Assembly (NCBI RefSeq): GCF_019355055.1 | Contig: NZ_CP048411.1 | Coordinates: forward strand, 1,240,001-1,304,000 | Source: Pseudomonas sp. MTM4 | GTDB lineage: Bacteria > Pseudomonadota > Gammaproteobacteria > Pseudomonadales > Pseudomonadaceae | Length of the DNA: 64,000 bases | Direction of reading: 5' to 3' | Shown here: piece after piece, positions 48,792 to 57,674 of the stretch | How positions within the stretch are numbered: the first letter of the stretch is position 1 | How the letters are laid out: every line of letters starts with the position of its first letter | Notes under the pieces: model-generated | Told to the model about the DNA's origin: nothing | Seen by the model: the letters and a program-made list of their open reading frames with translations, nothing else | Database searches by the model: none | Program-made: the position numbers and the translations under genes

Positions 48792-49085
48792 CTACTGGTC
48801 TGTATCTTCGCGGTCTCCAATGGTATCGGTACCGGTCGTTGCGCCCATGCCACCCGTGGTGCCGGTGGCTCCCGTGCCCATGGTGCCCAACCCCGGCTCA
48901 TCATCCGACCCTTCGCTATCATCCATTGGAGCGTCCCGCTCATCCCGCGCGCTCCCAATATCGGATGATGGCTGCTCTATCGCTTGGTTACCGGTGGTAG
49001 AAGGATTGGACAGTTCAGTGTCAGCCAAGGCAGCGCCAGAGGCGAATATCAGGCCAGCGATCATCAAGACAAGTGTGTTCGACAT
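48792..49085 (-). CDS. small acidic exported protein
   Basis: A 97-residue protein with a clear signal peptide (MSNTLVLMIAGLIFASGAALA) and a low-complexity mature part rich in glycine, threonine and aspartate (GTMGTGATGTTGGMGATTG, DREDTDQ). No known domain. GGGAG lies before the ATG at 49085. It follows a second small exported protein gene by 31 bp on the same strand; the two tails look similar. Confidence 0.65.
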   Translation of the reverse strand: MSNTLVLMIAGLIFASGAALADTELSNPSTTGNQAIEQPSSDIGSARDERDAPMDDSEGSDDEPGLGTMGTGATGTTGGMGATTGTDTIGDREDTDQ

Positions 49086-49116
49086 CGTTGCTCTCCCATT
49101 TCATCGATTCAGCTAG

Positions 49117-49431
49117 TCAGTCGTCATCGCGATCACGATCGCCCAGGGTGCGGCGCGGGCGATGTTCCATATCGGTGTCGTTATCACCGTGACCCGCTTC
49201 GTCGTAGATCTTTTTTTGCCGCTCCTTGCTCTCGACGCGATCCGCCCCGGGCCGCTCGGGTAGTCGCTGGATTCCTTCACCGACGCCCATCGAGCCGTTA
49301 CCGAGAGAACGGTCGACCGCACCCGTGTTTTGTGCCAACTCGATATCAACGAAATCGGCTGATGCGGCAGCGGCGCCGGTCGCGGCAAGCCCAGCCACGA
49401 AGCCAAGCGTGATTACCAGACAGGTTTTCAT
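49117..49431 (-). CDS. small exported protein with charged tail
   Basis: A 104-residue protein. The signal peptide (MKTCLVITLGFVAGLAATGA) is followed by a short conserved-looking segment and a charged C-terminus with GDRDRDDD. GGAGGAGAT directly precedes the ATG at 49431, a strong ribosome site, which is why I reject the earlier in-frame ATG at 49548. The function is unknown. It precedes the other acidic exported protein gene. Confidence 0.7.
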   Translation of the reverse strand: MKTCLVITLGFVAGLAATGAAAASADFVDIELAQNTGAVDRSLGNGSMGVGEGIQRLPERPGADRVESKERQKKIYDEAGHGDNDTDMEHRPRRTLGDRDRDDD

Positions 49432-49586
49432 ATCTCCTCCATCAAGAGTCACGGCAATCGTTAGGCAACCCTCAGTGCGAGCCGTGCGCCGCCGAGCAGC
49501 ATCACTGACCAGCGGCAGCGGAACCGTCCATCCAAACCCGGGTCCCAACTACAGAGGCTGATGTCAGGTTAGAAAGGAATCCAACA

Positions 49587-49772
49587 ATGATTACTCCCGC
49601 ACTGGTAATTCTTTTAATGATCGTCGGCTGGAGCACTGCCGCATTGGCAATGCTTTGGGGAATGCTGCGAATCGCTCGTTACCATCAGAAGCCCAGCCCG
49701 AGCGCTCCACCGGCCCGGCAGTTCCCGGCCGCTACTGCGAAACCAGGTATCAGCGTTTCGCTAAGCGCTTGA
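49587..49772 (+). CDS. small single-span membrane protein
   Basis: A 61-residue protein with one membrane helix at about residues 4-27 (ALVILLMIVGWSTAALAMLW) followed by a basic, proline-rich tail. AAAGGAA lies 8 bases before the ATG. I do not recognise a family. It sits alone between the exported-protein genes and the tRNA genes. Confidence 0.55.
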   Translation: MITPALVILLMIVGWSTAALAMLWGMLRIARYHQKPSPSAPPARQFPAATAKPGISVSLSA

Positions 49773-49800
49773 AGAAATAGGCGTTCTCCTAAATTAGGCC

Positions 49801-49828
49801 GTGACATGGCGAACCAAAGCTGTAGAAT
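49801..49828 (+). promoter_or_regulatory. promoter of first initiator tRNA gene
   Basis: GTGACA (49801-49806) and TAGAAT (49823-49828) are 16 bases apart. A GC-rich discriminator (GCCGCCCC) follows, typical of stringently controlled stable RNA promoters. Confidence 0.75.
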
Positions 49829-49841
49829 GCCGCCCCACAGA

Positions 49842-49918
<77 letters not shown>

Positions 49919-49924
49919 AATACG

Positions 49925-49951
49925 AAAAGGCCACTCTCTGAGTGGCCTTTT
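49925..49951 (+). terminator. terminator of first tRNA-fMet
   Basis: A 12-bp stem (49925-49936 with 49940-49951) with a 3-base loop, ending in a T-run. It lies 6 bp after the tRNA. Confidence 0.9.
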
Positions 49952-50046
49952 TCGTTTCTATGTCCTGTCACTTGTGTAAAGCAACGTCGCTTGCTGAGCG
50001 CGCCGCTAAATAACTGAATAGAAACGCTTTCTTTTCGGCTTTTAGG

Positions 50047-50074
50047 TTGACAGCGTCATGTCAGCCTGTAGAAT
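50047..50074 (+). promoter_or_regulatory. promoter of second initiator tRNA gene
   Basis: Consensus TTGACA (50047-50052) and TAGAAT (50069-50074) are 16 bases apart, with the same GC-rich discriminator as copy 1. The -35 is better than that of copy 1 (TTGACA against GTGACA). Confidence 0.85.
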
Positions 50075-50087
50075 GCCGCCCCACAGA

Positions 50088-50164
<77 letters not shown>

Positions 50165-50170
50165 AATACG

Positions 50171-50200
50171 AAAAAGGCCACTCTCATGAGTGGCCTTTTT
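50171..50200 (+). terminator. terminator of second tRNA-fMet
   Basis: A 13-bp stem (50171-50183 with 50188-50200) with a 4-base loop and a T-run. The stem matches that of the first terminator, with small changes in the loop. Confidence 0.9.
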
Positions 50201-50464
50201 CGTTCCGCCTCGCTGAAATGCCCTCCTCTCTCCACTTGACCTCGCGACCTTCGCTTGCTTAGGTTGAGTTCAGCCTCACGTTCATTCTTTCCTTTTAACT
50301 TTTCCACGCCAAAAATTTATAGGCCGTTCGGCTTAGTTCCGAAGATGGATGACTTCAAAAGAATAGTTATTGACTCGGTAACCCAAGGCACTTTTATCCT
50401 TTTGCCTATCAATGGATTACGACAGACAGGCCGAAAACCCCCAAAAAAAATTTAGTTTCCCATC

Positions 50465-50493
50465 TTGACTGCCGTCAGGTTCTGAATGATAAC
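50465..50493 (+). promoter_or_regulatory. candidate sigma-70 promoter of the exopolysaccharide locus
   Basis: TTGACT (50465-50470) and GATAAC (50488-50493) are 17 bases apart in an AT-rich stretch with no gene. Transcription would start near 50500, giving a leader of about 385 bases before the first gene. The 683-bp gap (50201-50883) holds only this promoter and the leader; the small ORF on the minus strand is not convincing. Confidence 0.45.
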
Positions 50494-50655
50494 TAGGTCA
50501 CACAAACGAGACAGGACGTTTCCTCGAGTGGCAAGCCAGACAGAACCCGGCATTGCTATTAAGTCCGCAGGGATAGCATCTCCGTAACAGCTAATTTTTG
50601 CTGTTCTGCGTTAACAGTATTTCTCTTTATTGCTTCTCTCGAAACCCAGCCGAGT

Positions 50656-50670
50656 GCGGTAGCTTTGCCT
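50656..50670 (+). promoter_or_regulatory. ops-like element 1 in the locus leader
   Basis: GCGGTAGCTTTGCCT contains GCGGTAGC, the core of the E. coli ops element (GGCGGTAGCGTG) that pauses RNA polymerase and recruits RfaH. It is followed by TTTGCCT, close to the TTGCCT after copy 2. It lacks the first G of ops. Confidence 0.5.
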
Positions 50671-50751
50671 GAAAGCCGCGCTATACGGGCCGCCCCAAGG
50701 AGTAGACGCCTACGAGAGATGGCAAGCCAAATGGCGGCGAAAGCCTGCAAT

Positions 50752-50765
50752 GGCGGTAGCTTGCC
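50752..50765 (+). promoter_or_regulatory. ops-like element 2 in the locus leader
   Basis: GGCGGTAGCTTGCC matches E. coli ops (GGCGGTAGCGTG) in the first nine bases and in the TG. It lies 119 bp before the first gene of the locus, a normal ops position. An RfaH paralogue is encoded inside the same locus at 58471. Confidence 0.65.
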
Positions 50766-50883
50766 TAATAAGAACAGGCAGCAAAACCTCATATCTAGAT
50801 AATTGAAGATTTCGCGTACCGTTCAAATAACAATTTAACTTTCAATCGCCGTACTCATATATTTATCCAAACCGGAGCTGATC

Positions 50884-51657
50884 GTGAATACCCTGTTCCG
50901 TAGCATCGACATCGAAGCGCATCAATTGATTGCCAGGGAAATGAGCGTCAAGGGAAGCTCCTGCATTACCAACTTCCTTACGCCCGAACAATTAACCTCA
51001 TTACAAGAGCACATCCGTAATGATGCCGAAAAACATAAAGGCCAATACTTCGCGCACCATGGTGGAGTTGAGATCGAAAGTTCTCTATTGGGCGTTCTAG
51101 GCGCTGCGCCGGAGTTCCGGCAGATGCTTGAAAGCATTTATCAGGCGGGCATCGGGAAAACCGCGTACAGCGATGAGATTCTTAAGGTGTTGCGCTGCGT
51201 GCAAGGGACTTCAGGGCGTCGTGAGTCAAATTGCTTTCATTACGATGCCAGCCTTGTAACCGTACTGTTGCCCATCGAAATCCCTCAGAACGGGAATGAT
51301 CGTGGTGATCTGATCATGTTTCCCAATCTCCGCCGAGCACGCTCGAATGTTCTGTTCAACGTGCTGGAAAAAATGCTGTTGCAGAATGCGCTGAGCCGAA
51401 AGGCGATAACCACAGCCATTCGCCATCATCTTCTGAAGCCCGAAAAGCTGCAGCTGATTCCGGGCAATCTGTATCTGTTCTGGGGCTACCGGACACTGCA
51501 CGCCAACGAGCCCTGCGACCCCACCAGCCGCCGGGCAACCGCCATATTCCATTATGGCGACCCGCACGCAGGCAGCCTTGCGACCCGGCTGATTCTCAAG
51601 CTCAACCAGCGTCGCGCCCGTCGCGCGACCGCGCTCGGCACGCAGCCTACCGCATGA
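50884..51657 (+). CDS. predicted Fe(II)/2-oxoglutarate-dependent dioxygenase
   Basis: A 257-residue cytoplasmic protein. It shows the facial triad of the double-stranded beta-helix oxygenases: H119-x-D121 (CFHYDASLVT) and H206 (WGYRTLHANEP), with an arginine ten residues later (R216 or R217) in position to hold 2-oxoglutarate. The family is otherwise unassigned to me; phytanoyl-CoA or prolyl-hydroxylase-like enzymes are candidates. It is the first gene of the exopolysaccharide locus, starts at the GTG at 50884 (GGAG upstream) and its end overlaps the next open frame by 4 bp. It may hydroxylate a sugar or a nucleotide-sugar precursor; this is inference. Confidence 0.65.
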   Translation: MNTLFRSIDIEAHQLIAREMSVKGSSCITNFLTPEQLTSLQEHIRNDAEKHKGQYFAHHGGVEIESSLLGVLGAAPEFRQMLESIYQAGIGKTAYSDEILKVLRCVQGTSGRRESNCFHYDASLVTVLLPIEIPQNGNDRGDLIMFPNLRRARSNVLFNVLEKMLLQNALSRKAITTAIRHHLLKPEKLQLIPGNLYLFWGYRTLHANEPCDPTSRRATAIFHYGDPHAGSLATRLILKLNQRRARRATALGTQPTA

Positions 51658-51725
51658 CCGAACCCGGCCTCGGCCAGAGGTTTGCGCCTATCGATCTCGA
51701 CGTGACTACCGATAAGGACATCGCG

Positions 51726-52907
51726 ATGATCAATGTCACCAAGTCCTTTCTAGGTAACAAAGCCAAGTTTCTGGGCTACGTCGACAGTATCTATGCGTCC
51801 GGCTGGCTGACCAATCACGGGCCGCTGGTCACCGAACTGGAAGATCGCCTACGCGATTACCTAGGTGTCCGAAATATCATCCTCACCAATAACGGCACCT
51901 TGGCGTTGCAGATCGCCTATCGGGCATTGAACCTGTCCGGCAGCGCCATCACGACCCCGTTCAGTTTCGTTGCGACCACCAGCTCGCTGCAGTGGGAAGG
52001 TATCCGGCCAATCTTCGCCGACATCGACAAGGCAAGCTGGAACATGGACCCGCAGGCTATAGAGGCGCGGATCGACAGCGACACCCGCGCAATCGTCGCC
52101 ACGCATGTCTTCGGTAACGCCTGCGATGTGGAAGGCATCGCGCGCGTCGCCGAGCGGCATCGGCTGAAGGTCGTCTACGACGGTGCCCATGCATTCAGCG
52201 TGCGCTACAGGGACCGCTCGGTACTCCACTGGGGCGATGTCAGCACGCTCAGCTTCCATGCAACCAAGCTGTTCCACACCATCGAAGGAGGAGCCATCGT
52301 CACCAATGACGATGCACTGGCGGCAAGGATTCGTTTGCTATGCAACTTCGGAATCGTCGACACAGACACCATCGACGGTATCGGCATCAACGCCAAACTC
52401 AACGAGTTCGCTGCGGCCATGGGCCTGTGCATCCTGGATGACATGGCATTGATTCTGGAGCAACGGGAGGAGATCGCCAGGCGCTACGAAGACCAGCTGG
52501 GCGATTACTTCGACCTGCAGCAACAGCAGCCGTACTCCCAGCGCAACCATAGTTATTTCCCGATTGCCCTGGCGAACGAAGACCAGTTGCTGCGCTGTCG
52601 GAGAGCGCTGAATGCCAAGGGCATCAACCCCAGACGCTACTTCTACCCTTCGCTGGACACTCTCGGCTATCTGCAGCCGCAACCGCCGCAAATGCAGTCG
52701 AGAACCCTGAGCCGTCGAGTGCTGTGCCTGCCGATCTATCCAGGCCTGCCGCGGCATATCCAGGACACGGTTGTTCAGACGCTGGTGCAAGAATCTTCGC
52801 GACGCAGCCAGCGGCAAACCGAGCGCTTCTGGCCACAGGTCAACGCTACCGATTTGATGGAACAGCGTTTCAGCCTGCCCGATTCTGGGTTCAAGAATAT
52901 TTATTGA
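51726..52907 (+). CDS. DegT/DnrJ/EryC1/StrS family sugar aminotransferase
   Basis: A 393-residue PLP-dependent enzyme that transfers an amino group to a keto-sugar nucleotide. The fold is clear: SGWLTNHGPLVTELE at the N-terminus, TNNGTLALQIA, DGAHAF with the PLP-binding aspartate, and SFHATKLFHTIEGG with the Schiff-base lysine. I start at the ATG at 51726 (AAGGA upstream, family-typical MINVTKSFL); an ATG at 51654 that overlaps the previous stop would add 24 residues without a ribosome site. It probably makes a 4-amino- or 3-amino-deoxy sugar for the polysaccharide repeat. Confidence 0.9.
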   Translation: MINVTKSFLGNKAKFLGYVDSIYASGWLTNHGPLVTELEDRLRDYLGVRNIILTNNGTLALQIAYRALNLSGSAITTPFSFVATTSSLQWEGIRPIFADIDKASWNMDPQAIEARIDSDTRAIVATHVFGNACDVEGIARVAERHRLKVVYDGAHAFSVRYRDRSVLHWGDVSTLSFHATKLFHTIEGGAIVTNDDALAARIRLLCNFGIVDTDTIDGIGINAKLNEFAAAMGLCILDDMALILEQREEIARRYEDQLGDYFDLQQQQPYSQRNHSYFPIALANEDQLLRCRRALNAKGINPRRYFYPSLDTLGYLQPQPPQMQSRTLSRRVLCLPIYPGLPRHIQDTVVQTLVQESSRRSQRQTERFWPQVNATDLMEQRFSLPDSGFKNIY

Positions 52908-52930
52908 TTCATTAGCGGCGGCCCGACTAC

Positions 52931-54457
52931 ATGTCTGATCGAAAGCTATCGATGATTCGCAACACCGGCCTGAGTTACGCCGGTCAGGCGTACGCCCTGC
53001 TCATCGGCATTCTCGTTCTACCCTTCTATCTCGGGCATCTTGGTGCTGAAGCCTACGGCTTGATTGGCTTCTTCGCGGTGCTACAGGCCTGGTTGCAGCT
53101 GCTAGATGCGGGGCTGTCACCGTCTCTGGTCCATCGGATTGCGCACTATCGCGGGCGGCTCGCCAGTGGTGCGCAGTGCTACGAGCCCGGACAACTGCTG
53201 CGCTCGTTCGAAATCATCTTCTTGCCATTGGCAACACTGACGGTTTTGAGCGTTTATTTCTCCAGTGGCTGGATCGCCCACCAATGGTTGCAAGCGCAGG
53301 AGCTGAGCACGGACACCATCGTTCAGTGCATCAGCCTGATGGGTCTGATGGTCGGCCTGAAGCTGTACGCCACTCTTTATAAGAGCGGCCTACAGGGCCT
53401 CGAACTGCACGCATGGCTGAACGGCGCCAACATCCTGATAGCGACGCTGCGCTATTTTGGTGGCCTGTTTCTGGTGGCCAATGTCAGTCAGAACCCTCTG
53501 GACTTCTTTCTGTTCCAGACGGTGGTCGCTCTGTTCGAGACGCTGGTGTTCGCCGCCAAGGCCTATGCGCTGATGCCTAACCCAACGATCCTGACCGGAT
53601 TCGACTGGGCGGTGGTCAAGCCGGTATTGCCGTTCGCCGCCGGCATGTCGCTCACCTCGGTGCTGTGGATCATCCTGACGCAGCTGGACAAGGTGTTGCT
53701 GTCCAACGTGTTGCTGCTCAAGGAGTACGGTTATTTCTCGCTGGTGGCGCTGATGTCGACCGGCATCATGACCCTCACCAATCCGCTGGTGCAGACGCTG
53801 CTTCCACGCATGACCATGCTCGTGGCCGAGAACCGGATCGCCGACATGCAGGCGCTCTACCTGAACGCCACGCGATTCGTCTGCAGCCTCTTGTTCCCGC
53901 TCTCGGGGGTCATCGCCTTTCACTCCGCCGAGCTGGTCTTCGCCTGGACCGGCGATACAGAAGCGGCGCAATGGAGCCGACTGGTGTTGCCTTGGTATGT
54001 GGTCGGTAGCGCGATCATGGCCGTCACCGCCTTCCAGTTCTATCTGCAATACGCCTACGGGCAGCTGCGCCTGCATGTGTGGTTCAGCCTGGTCTCGGCA
54101 GCACTCAGCATTCCGCTGGTGGTTTATGCCGCGCTCGAGCATGGCGTTTATGGCGCAGCGCTGGCCTGGTTCGGACTGCGCATGCTGACGTTCCTGATCT
54201 GGCCTTCGATGGTGCACAAGCGCTTCGCCCCGGGCCTGCATCGGCAATGGCTACAGGACTTGTTGCGCATCACCGCCATGACGGGCCTGGGTCTGTTGAT
54301 CGGAGAACCCGTGTTCGTGGCGATCGCGAGCGACAACCGTTTCGACATTCTTCTGGGACTGGCAGTCAGCGGCCTGATCTGTCTGGCGCTGGTTACCTTC
54401 ACATCCAAGCCCGTCGTAATGCGGCTTTACGTACTGATGACCAAATCGAGCGTCTGA
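52931..54457 (+). CDS. oligosaccharide flippase (Wzx-like)
   Basis: A 508-residue polytopic protein of the polysaccharide transporter superfamily, with about 12-14 membrane helices. The opening ALLIGILVLPFYLGHLGAEAYGL is characteristic. It should flip undecaprenyl-linked repeat units to the periplasm. Its TGA is directly followed by the ATG of the next glycosyltransferase gene. Confidence 0.88.
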   Translation: MSDRKLSMIRNTGLSYAGQAYALLIGILVLPFYLGHLGAEAYGLIGFFAVLQAWLQLLDAGLSPSLVHRIAHYRGRLASGAQCYEPGQLLRSFEIIFLPLATLTVLSVYFSSGWIAHQWLQAQELSTDTIVQCISLMGLMVGLKLYATLYKSGLQGLELHAWLNGANILIATLRYFGGLFLVANVSQNPLDFFLFQTVVALFETLVFAAKAYALMPNPTILTGFDWAVVKPVLPFAAGMSLTSVLWIILTQLDKVLLSNVLLLKEYGYFSLVALMSTGIMTLTNPLVQTLLPRMTMLVAENRIADMQALYLNATRFVCSLLFPLSGVIAFHSAELVFAWTGDTEAAQWSRLVLPWYVVGSAIMAVTAFQFYLQYAYGQLRLHVWFSLVSAALSIPLVVYAALEHGVYGAALAWFGLRMLTFLIWPSMVHKRFAPGLHRQWLQDLLRITAMTGLGLLIGEPVFVAIASDNRFDILLGLAVSGLICLALVTFTSKPVVMRLYVLMTKSSV

Positions 54458-55387
54458 ATGGACATGGAACTGAAAAACGAGCAGGACTTGATGGCAGCCT
54501 GGGGCAACAGCCGGGAACCGCTGCTGAGCATCGTCTGCCTGGCCTACAACCACGCAGCCTTCATCAGGGAAACGCTGGAGGGGTTCCTCCGGCAGGAAAC
54601 GGACTTCCCTTTCGAGGTGATCGTTCATGACGACGCCTCGACCGACACCACTGCGGCGATCATCCGTGAATACGCCGCGCGCTTCCCGAGCGTGATCAAG
54701 CCGATCTATCAGCGCGAAAACCAGTACCGCCAGGGTGTGCCGTTCAGCACGCGGTTGTTTGCACAAGCGCGCGGCAAGTACATCGCCTATTGCGAAGGGG
54801 ACGATTACTGGATCGACCCGCGCAAGCTGCAAATCCAGGTCGACTTTCTCGAACGACACCGCGACTACGTGATGACGTACCACGATGCGTTCATGTTCAA
54901 CAGCCAGGGCGTGGTGCGCAGCCCGCACCTGCAAGGCAAATATCGAAGGGACGCAACCGCCCGCCAACTGATGCAGGCGCGCCCGGTCTCCACCCTTACG
55001 GTGTGCTTTCGCAATCTGGTGCAGGAACTGCCGCCTGAGCTGCACGGCGTCGAAGTACTGGATATCTGCTGGTGGTCGTTGCTCGGAGCCCACGGCAAGG
55101 GCAAGTTCATCGAAGAGATAAAACCCGCCGCCTACCGCGTGCATGAGGGCGGGATCTTCTCCATGCGCAGCAGCAAGCAACGCATCCAGATGTCCATGCA
55201 CGCCTATTACAGCCTTGCCCGCTATTACCAGCGGATCGGCAACCAGTCGCTCTACGAGTACTTCATGATCCAGGTCTTCGCCCAGGCGCTGGCATCGATT
55301 TCGCCGCTCAGCAAGCTTCAGGCGTTGAGCCAGGTATTTCAGAACGCCAGCCTCAACCTGTTACGCAGGCTGATTCCAAGCGCCTGA
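54458..55387 (+). CDS. glycosyltransferase family 2 protein
   Basis: A 309-residue GT-A fold glycosyltransferase. N-terminal LLSIVCLAYNHAAFIRETLE, the VHDDASTDTT aspartates and the CEGDDYWIDPRKLQ acidic motif identify family 2, close to the group that transfers to lipid-linked oligosaccharides. Donor and acceptor are unknown. It follows the flippase with no gap. Confidence 0.92.
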   Translation: MDMELKNEQDLMAAWGNSREPLLSIVCLAYNHAAFIRETLEGFLRQETDFPFEVIVHDDASTDTTAAIIREYAARFPSVIKPIYQRENQYRQGVPFSTRLFAQARGKYIAYCEGDDYWIDPRKLQIQVDFLERHRDYVMTYHDAFMFNSQGVVRSPHLQGKYRRDATARQLMQARPVSTLTVCFRNLVQELPPELHGVEVLDICWWSLLGAHGKGKFIEEIKPAAYRVHEGGIFSMRSSKQRIQMSMHAYYSLARYYQRIGNQSLYEYFMIQVFAQALASISPLSKLQALSQVFQNASLNLLRRLIPSA

Positions 55388-55444
55388 CAGCGCATGCCTG
55401 ACACCTGCCGCACCGATGGCGCAATACTCAAGGAAGGATCCGCA

Positions 55445-57655
55445 ATGACTGCCATGGCCCGCTCTTCACTGGAATACGACGAAGATAATCGCATCGACCT
55501 GGCGCGTATTCTGCGCGTGGCGTTCGATCATAAGGCTCTGATAATCACCATCACCGCCCTCTTCGCCCTGCTCGGCGTCGCCTATGCCGTTGTCGCTACG
55601 CCGGTTTACCGAGCGAGCGCAATGATCCAGATCGAGCCCAAGAAAGCCGGCATAACCGGCGTACCAGAAGCCATACCCCGACCGAACTCGGTTTCCCAGG
55701 CGGTGACCGAAATCGAACTGATCAAGTCACGCTCGGTACTCGGGCGGACGGTCGATGCGCTGAAGCTCTACATCACCACTCGCCCCAAATACCTCCCACT
55801 TCTCGGCAGCTATATGGCGCGCCAGCATGACCCAGAGACGGACGGCGAACTCGCCGCGCCTCTGCTAGGTATGAGCAGCTATGCCTGGGGCGGCGAAAAA
55901 CTGGACATATTCCAGTTGGATGTGCCCGAAGCCTATCTGGGCGAGAAGTTGATCCTACGTGCCGGTAGTGCGGGAGCGTTCAGCCTGTATGACGCGGACG
56001 AGAAATTGCTGCTGAGCGGCAAGACCAACGAAGCCGTGCAGCACGAGGGCTTTCGCGTACAGATCGCCGACCTCAAAGCCCGCCCGGGTACGGAATTCGC
56101 CGTCGTGCGCAGCCGTCCGCAAACCACCGCACTGGATTATCAGAAGCGCCTCAAGGTGGGTGAAGCCGGCAAGGACTCGGGAATCATCTACCTCACCCTC
56201 GAGGATCCGGACGCGGACAAGGCCAATCACGTGCTTGATCAGATCAGCCGTCTGTATGTGCGCCAGAACATCGAGCGCAGCTCCGCCGAAGCAGCACAGC
56301 GCCTGGAGTTTCTGCGTTCACAGGTGCCGCTGGTACGCAAAGAGCTGGAGAAGGCAGAAGCAGCGCTCAACGACTACCAGACCAGCGCGCAATCGGTAGA
56401 CATCAGCATCGAAACCAAAGGTGTGCTGGACCAGGTCGTCGCGCTGGAAGCACAGATTTCCGAACACGAACTCAAGCGCACCGAATACAACCAGCTGTAC
56501 ACACCGGAGCACCCCACCTACCAGACGCTGATGAAAAAGATCGGTCAGCTGCAGGCACAAAAAGCTGCGCTGATGGGCAAGATCGACACATTACCGATGA
56601 CTCAACAGGAATTGTTGCGCCTCAATCGCGACATGCAGGTCACGACCCGCACCTACACCCTGCTATTGGACAAGGCCCAAGAGCAGGACATCTTGCGCGC
56701 CGGCACCATCGGCAACGTGCGCATTATCGACAACGCCTACTCGGTGGTGGAGAAGCCAGCCAAACCGATCAAGCCCCTGGTCGTACTGGTCGCCATATTC
56801 GTCGGCCTGCTGGTGTCGGCGATGGTGATCCTGCTACGCCAGGTGTTCTATCGCGGCGTAGAGAGCCCGGAGACCATCGAACATCTGGGCATCCCGGTGT
56901 ATGCCGCTCTGCCTTTTTCGGCGAAACAGGAACACCTTTACCGGCTCAGGAAAATCCGCGACGGAAGAAGCAAGCTGTTGGGCACGGCCGATCCGGCCGA
57001 TCTGGCCATCGAGTCACTGCGCAGCCTGCGTACCAGCCTCAAATTCGCCATGCTCGAGGCTCGTAATCAAGTGCTGGTGGTCACCAGCCCGACCCCTTCG
57101 GTGGGCAAGTCCTTCGTTTCCAGCAATCTGGCATCGGTGATCGCCCAGGCGGGTCAGCGGGTGCTGCTCATCGATGCCGACATGCGTCGCGGTTATCTCG
57201 CGGGTGTGTTCGGCATGGCGCCGCGCAACGGTCTGTCCGATGCACTGGTCAGCGGGCTGCGTCTCGCCGCGGTCATCAACAAGACCGACCAGGCCAACCT
57301 GCATTTCGTTGCCAGCGGCTGCAGCGCGCCAAACCCGTCCGAGCTGCTAATGCACGACAATTTCGCCAAGTTGCTCAAAGAGGCGGAGCGCGAATACGAC
57401 TTCGTCATCATCGATACACCACCGGTATTGGCCGTGACCGATGCGGTGCTGGTCGCGCAACAGGCTGGCACCTGCCTGCTGGTCGCGCGCTATGGACTAA
57501 GCACCGCCAGCCAGATCGAAGCATCCAAGCGGCGGCTGGCGCAGAACGGCGTACTGCTCAAGGGCGCCATTCTCAACGGCGTCAAGCGTAAAGCCTCGAG
57601 CACTGCCTATGAAACCGGTGCTTACGGCTATTACAGCTACTCTCAGAAAGCCTGA
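55445..57655 (+). CDS. polysaccharide biosynthesis tyrosine autokinase (Wzc-like)
   Basis: A 736-residue inner-membrane protein that controls chain length and export. It has a cytoplasmic N-terminus, TM1 near residue 32-50, a long periplasmic Wzz-type coiled-coil region (about 52-430), TM2 near 438-460, and a BY-kinase domain with Walker A (TSPTPSVGKSFVSSNL, Lys555), Walker A' (LLIDADMRRG) and Walker B (FVIIDTPPVL). The C-terminus is a tyrosine cluster (YETGAYGYYSYSQKA), the expected autophosphorylation site. The ATG at 55445 follows AAGGAAGGA. No phosphatase or Wza is seen in the window. Confidence 0.93.
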   Translation: MTAMARSSLEYDEDNRIDLARILRVAFDHKALIITITALFALLGVAYAVVATPVYRASAMIQIEPKKAGITGVPEAIPRPNSVSQAVTEIELIKSRSVLGRTVDALKLYITTRPKYLPLLGSYMARQHDPETDGELAAPLLGMSSYAWGGEKLDIFQLDVPEAYLGEKLILRAGSAGAFSLYDADEKLLLSGKTNEAVQHEGFRVQIADLKARPGTEFAVVRSRPQTTALDYQKRLKVGEAGKDSGIIYLTLEDPDADKANHVLDQISRLYVRQNIERSSAEAAQRLEFLRSQVPLVRKELEKAEAALNDYQTSAQSVDISIETKGVLDQVVALEAQISEHELKRTEYNQLYTPEHPTYQTLMKKIGQLQAQKAALMGKIDTLPMTQQELLRLNRDMQVTTRTYTLLLDKAQEQDILRAGTIGNVRIIDNAYSVVEKPAKPIKPLVVLVAIFVGLLVSAMVILLRQVFYRGVESPETIEHLGIPVYAALPFSAKQEHLYRLRKIRDGRSKLLGTADPADLAIESLRSLRTSLKFAMLEARNQVLVVTSPTPSVGKSFVSSNLASVIAQAGQRVLLIDADMRRGYLAGVFGMAPRNGLSDALVSGLRLAAVINKTDQANLHFVASGCSAPNPSELLMHDNFAKLLKEAEREYDFVIIDTPPVLAVTDAVLVAQQAGTCLLVARYGLSTASQIEASKRRLAQNGVLLKGAILNGVKRKASSTAYETGAYGYYSYSQKA

Positions 57656-57674
57656 TACGTGCGAGGGACATGCC

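Noticed and set aside
50559..50792. 77-residue open frame on the minus strand in the polysaccharide leader
   Set aside because: No homology, no ribosome site, and it covers the ops-like motifs on the other strand. Better explained as leader sequence.
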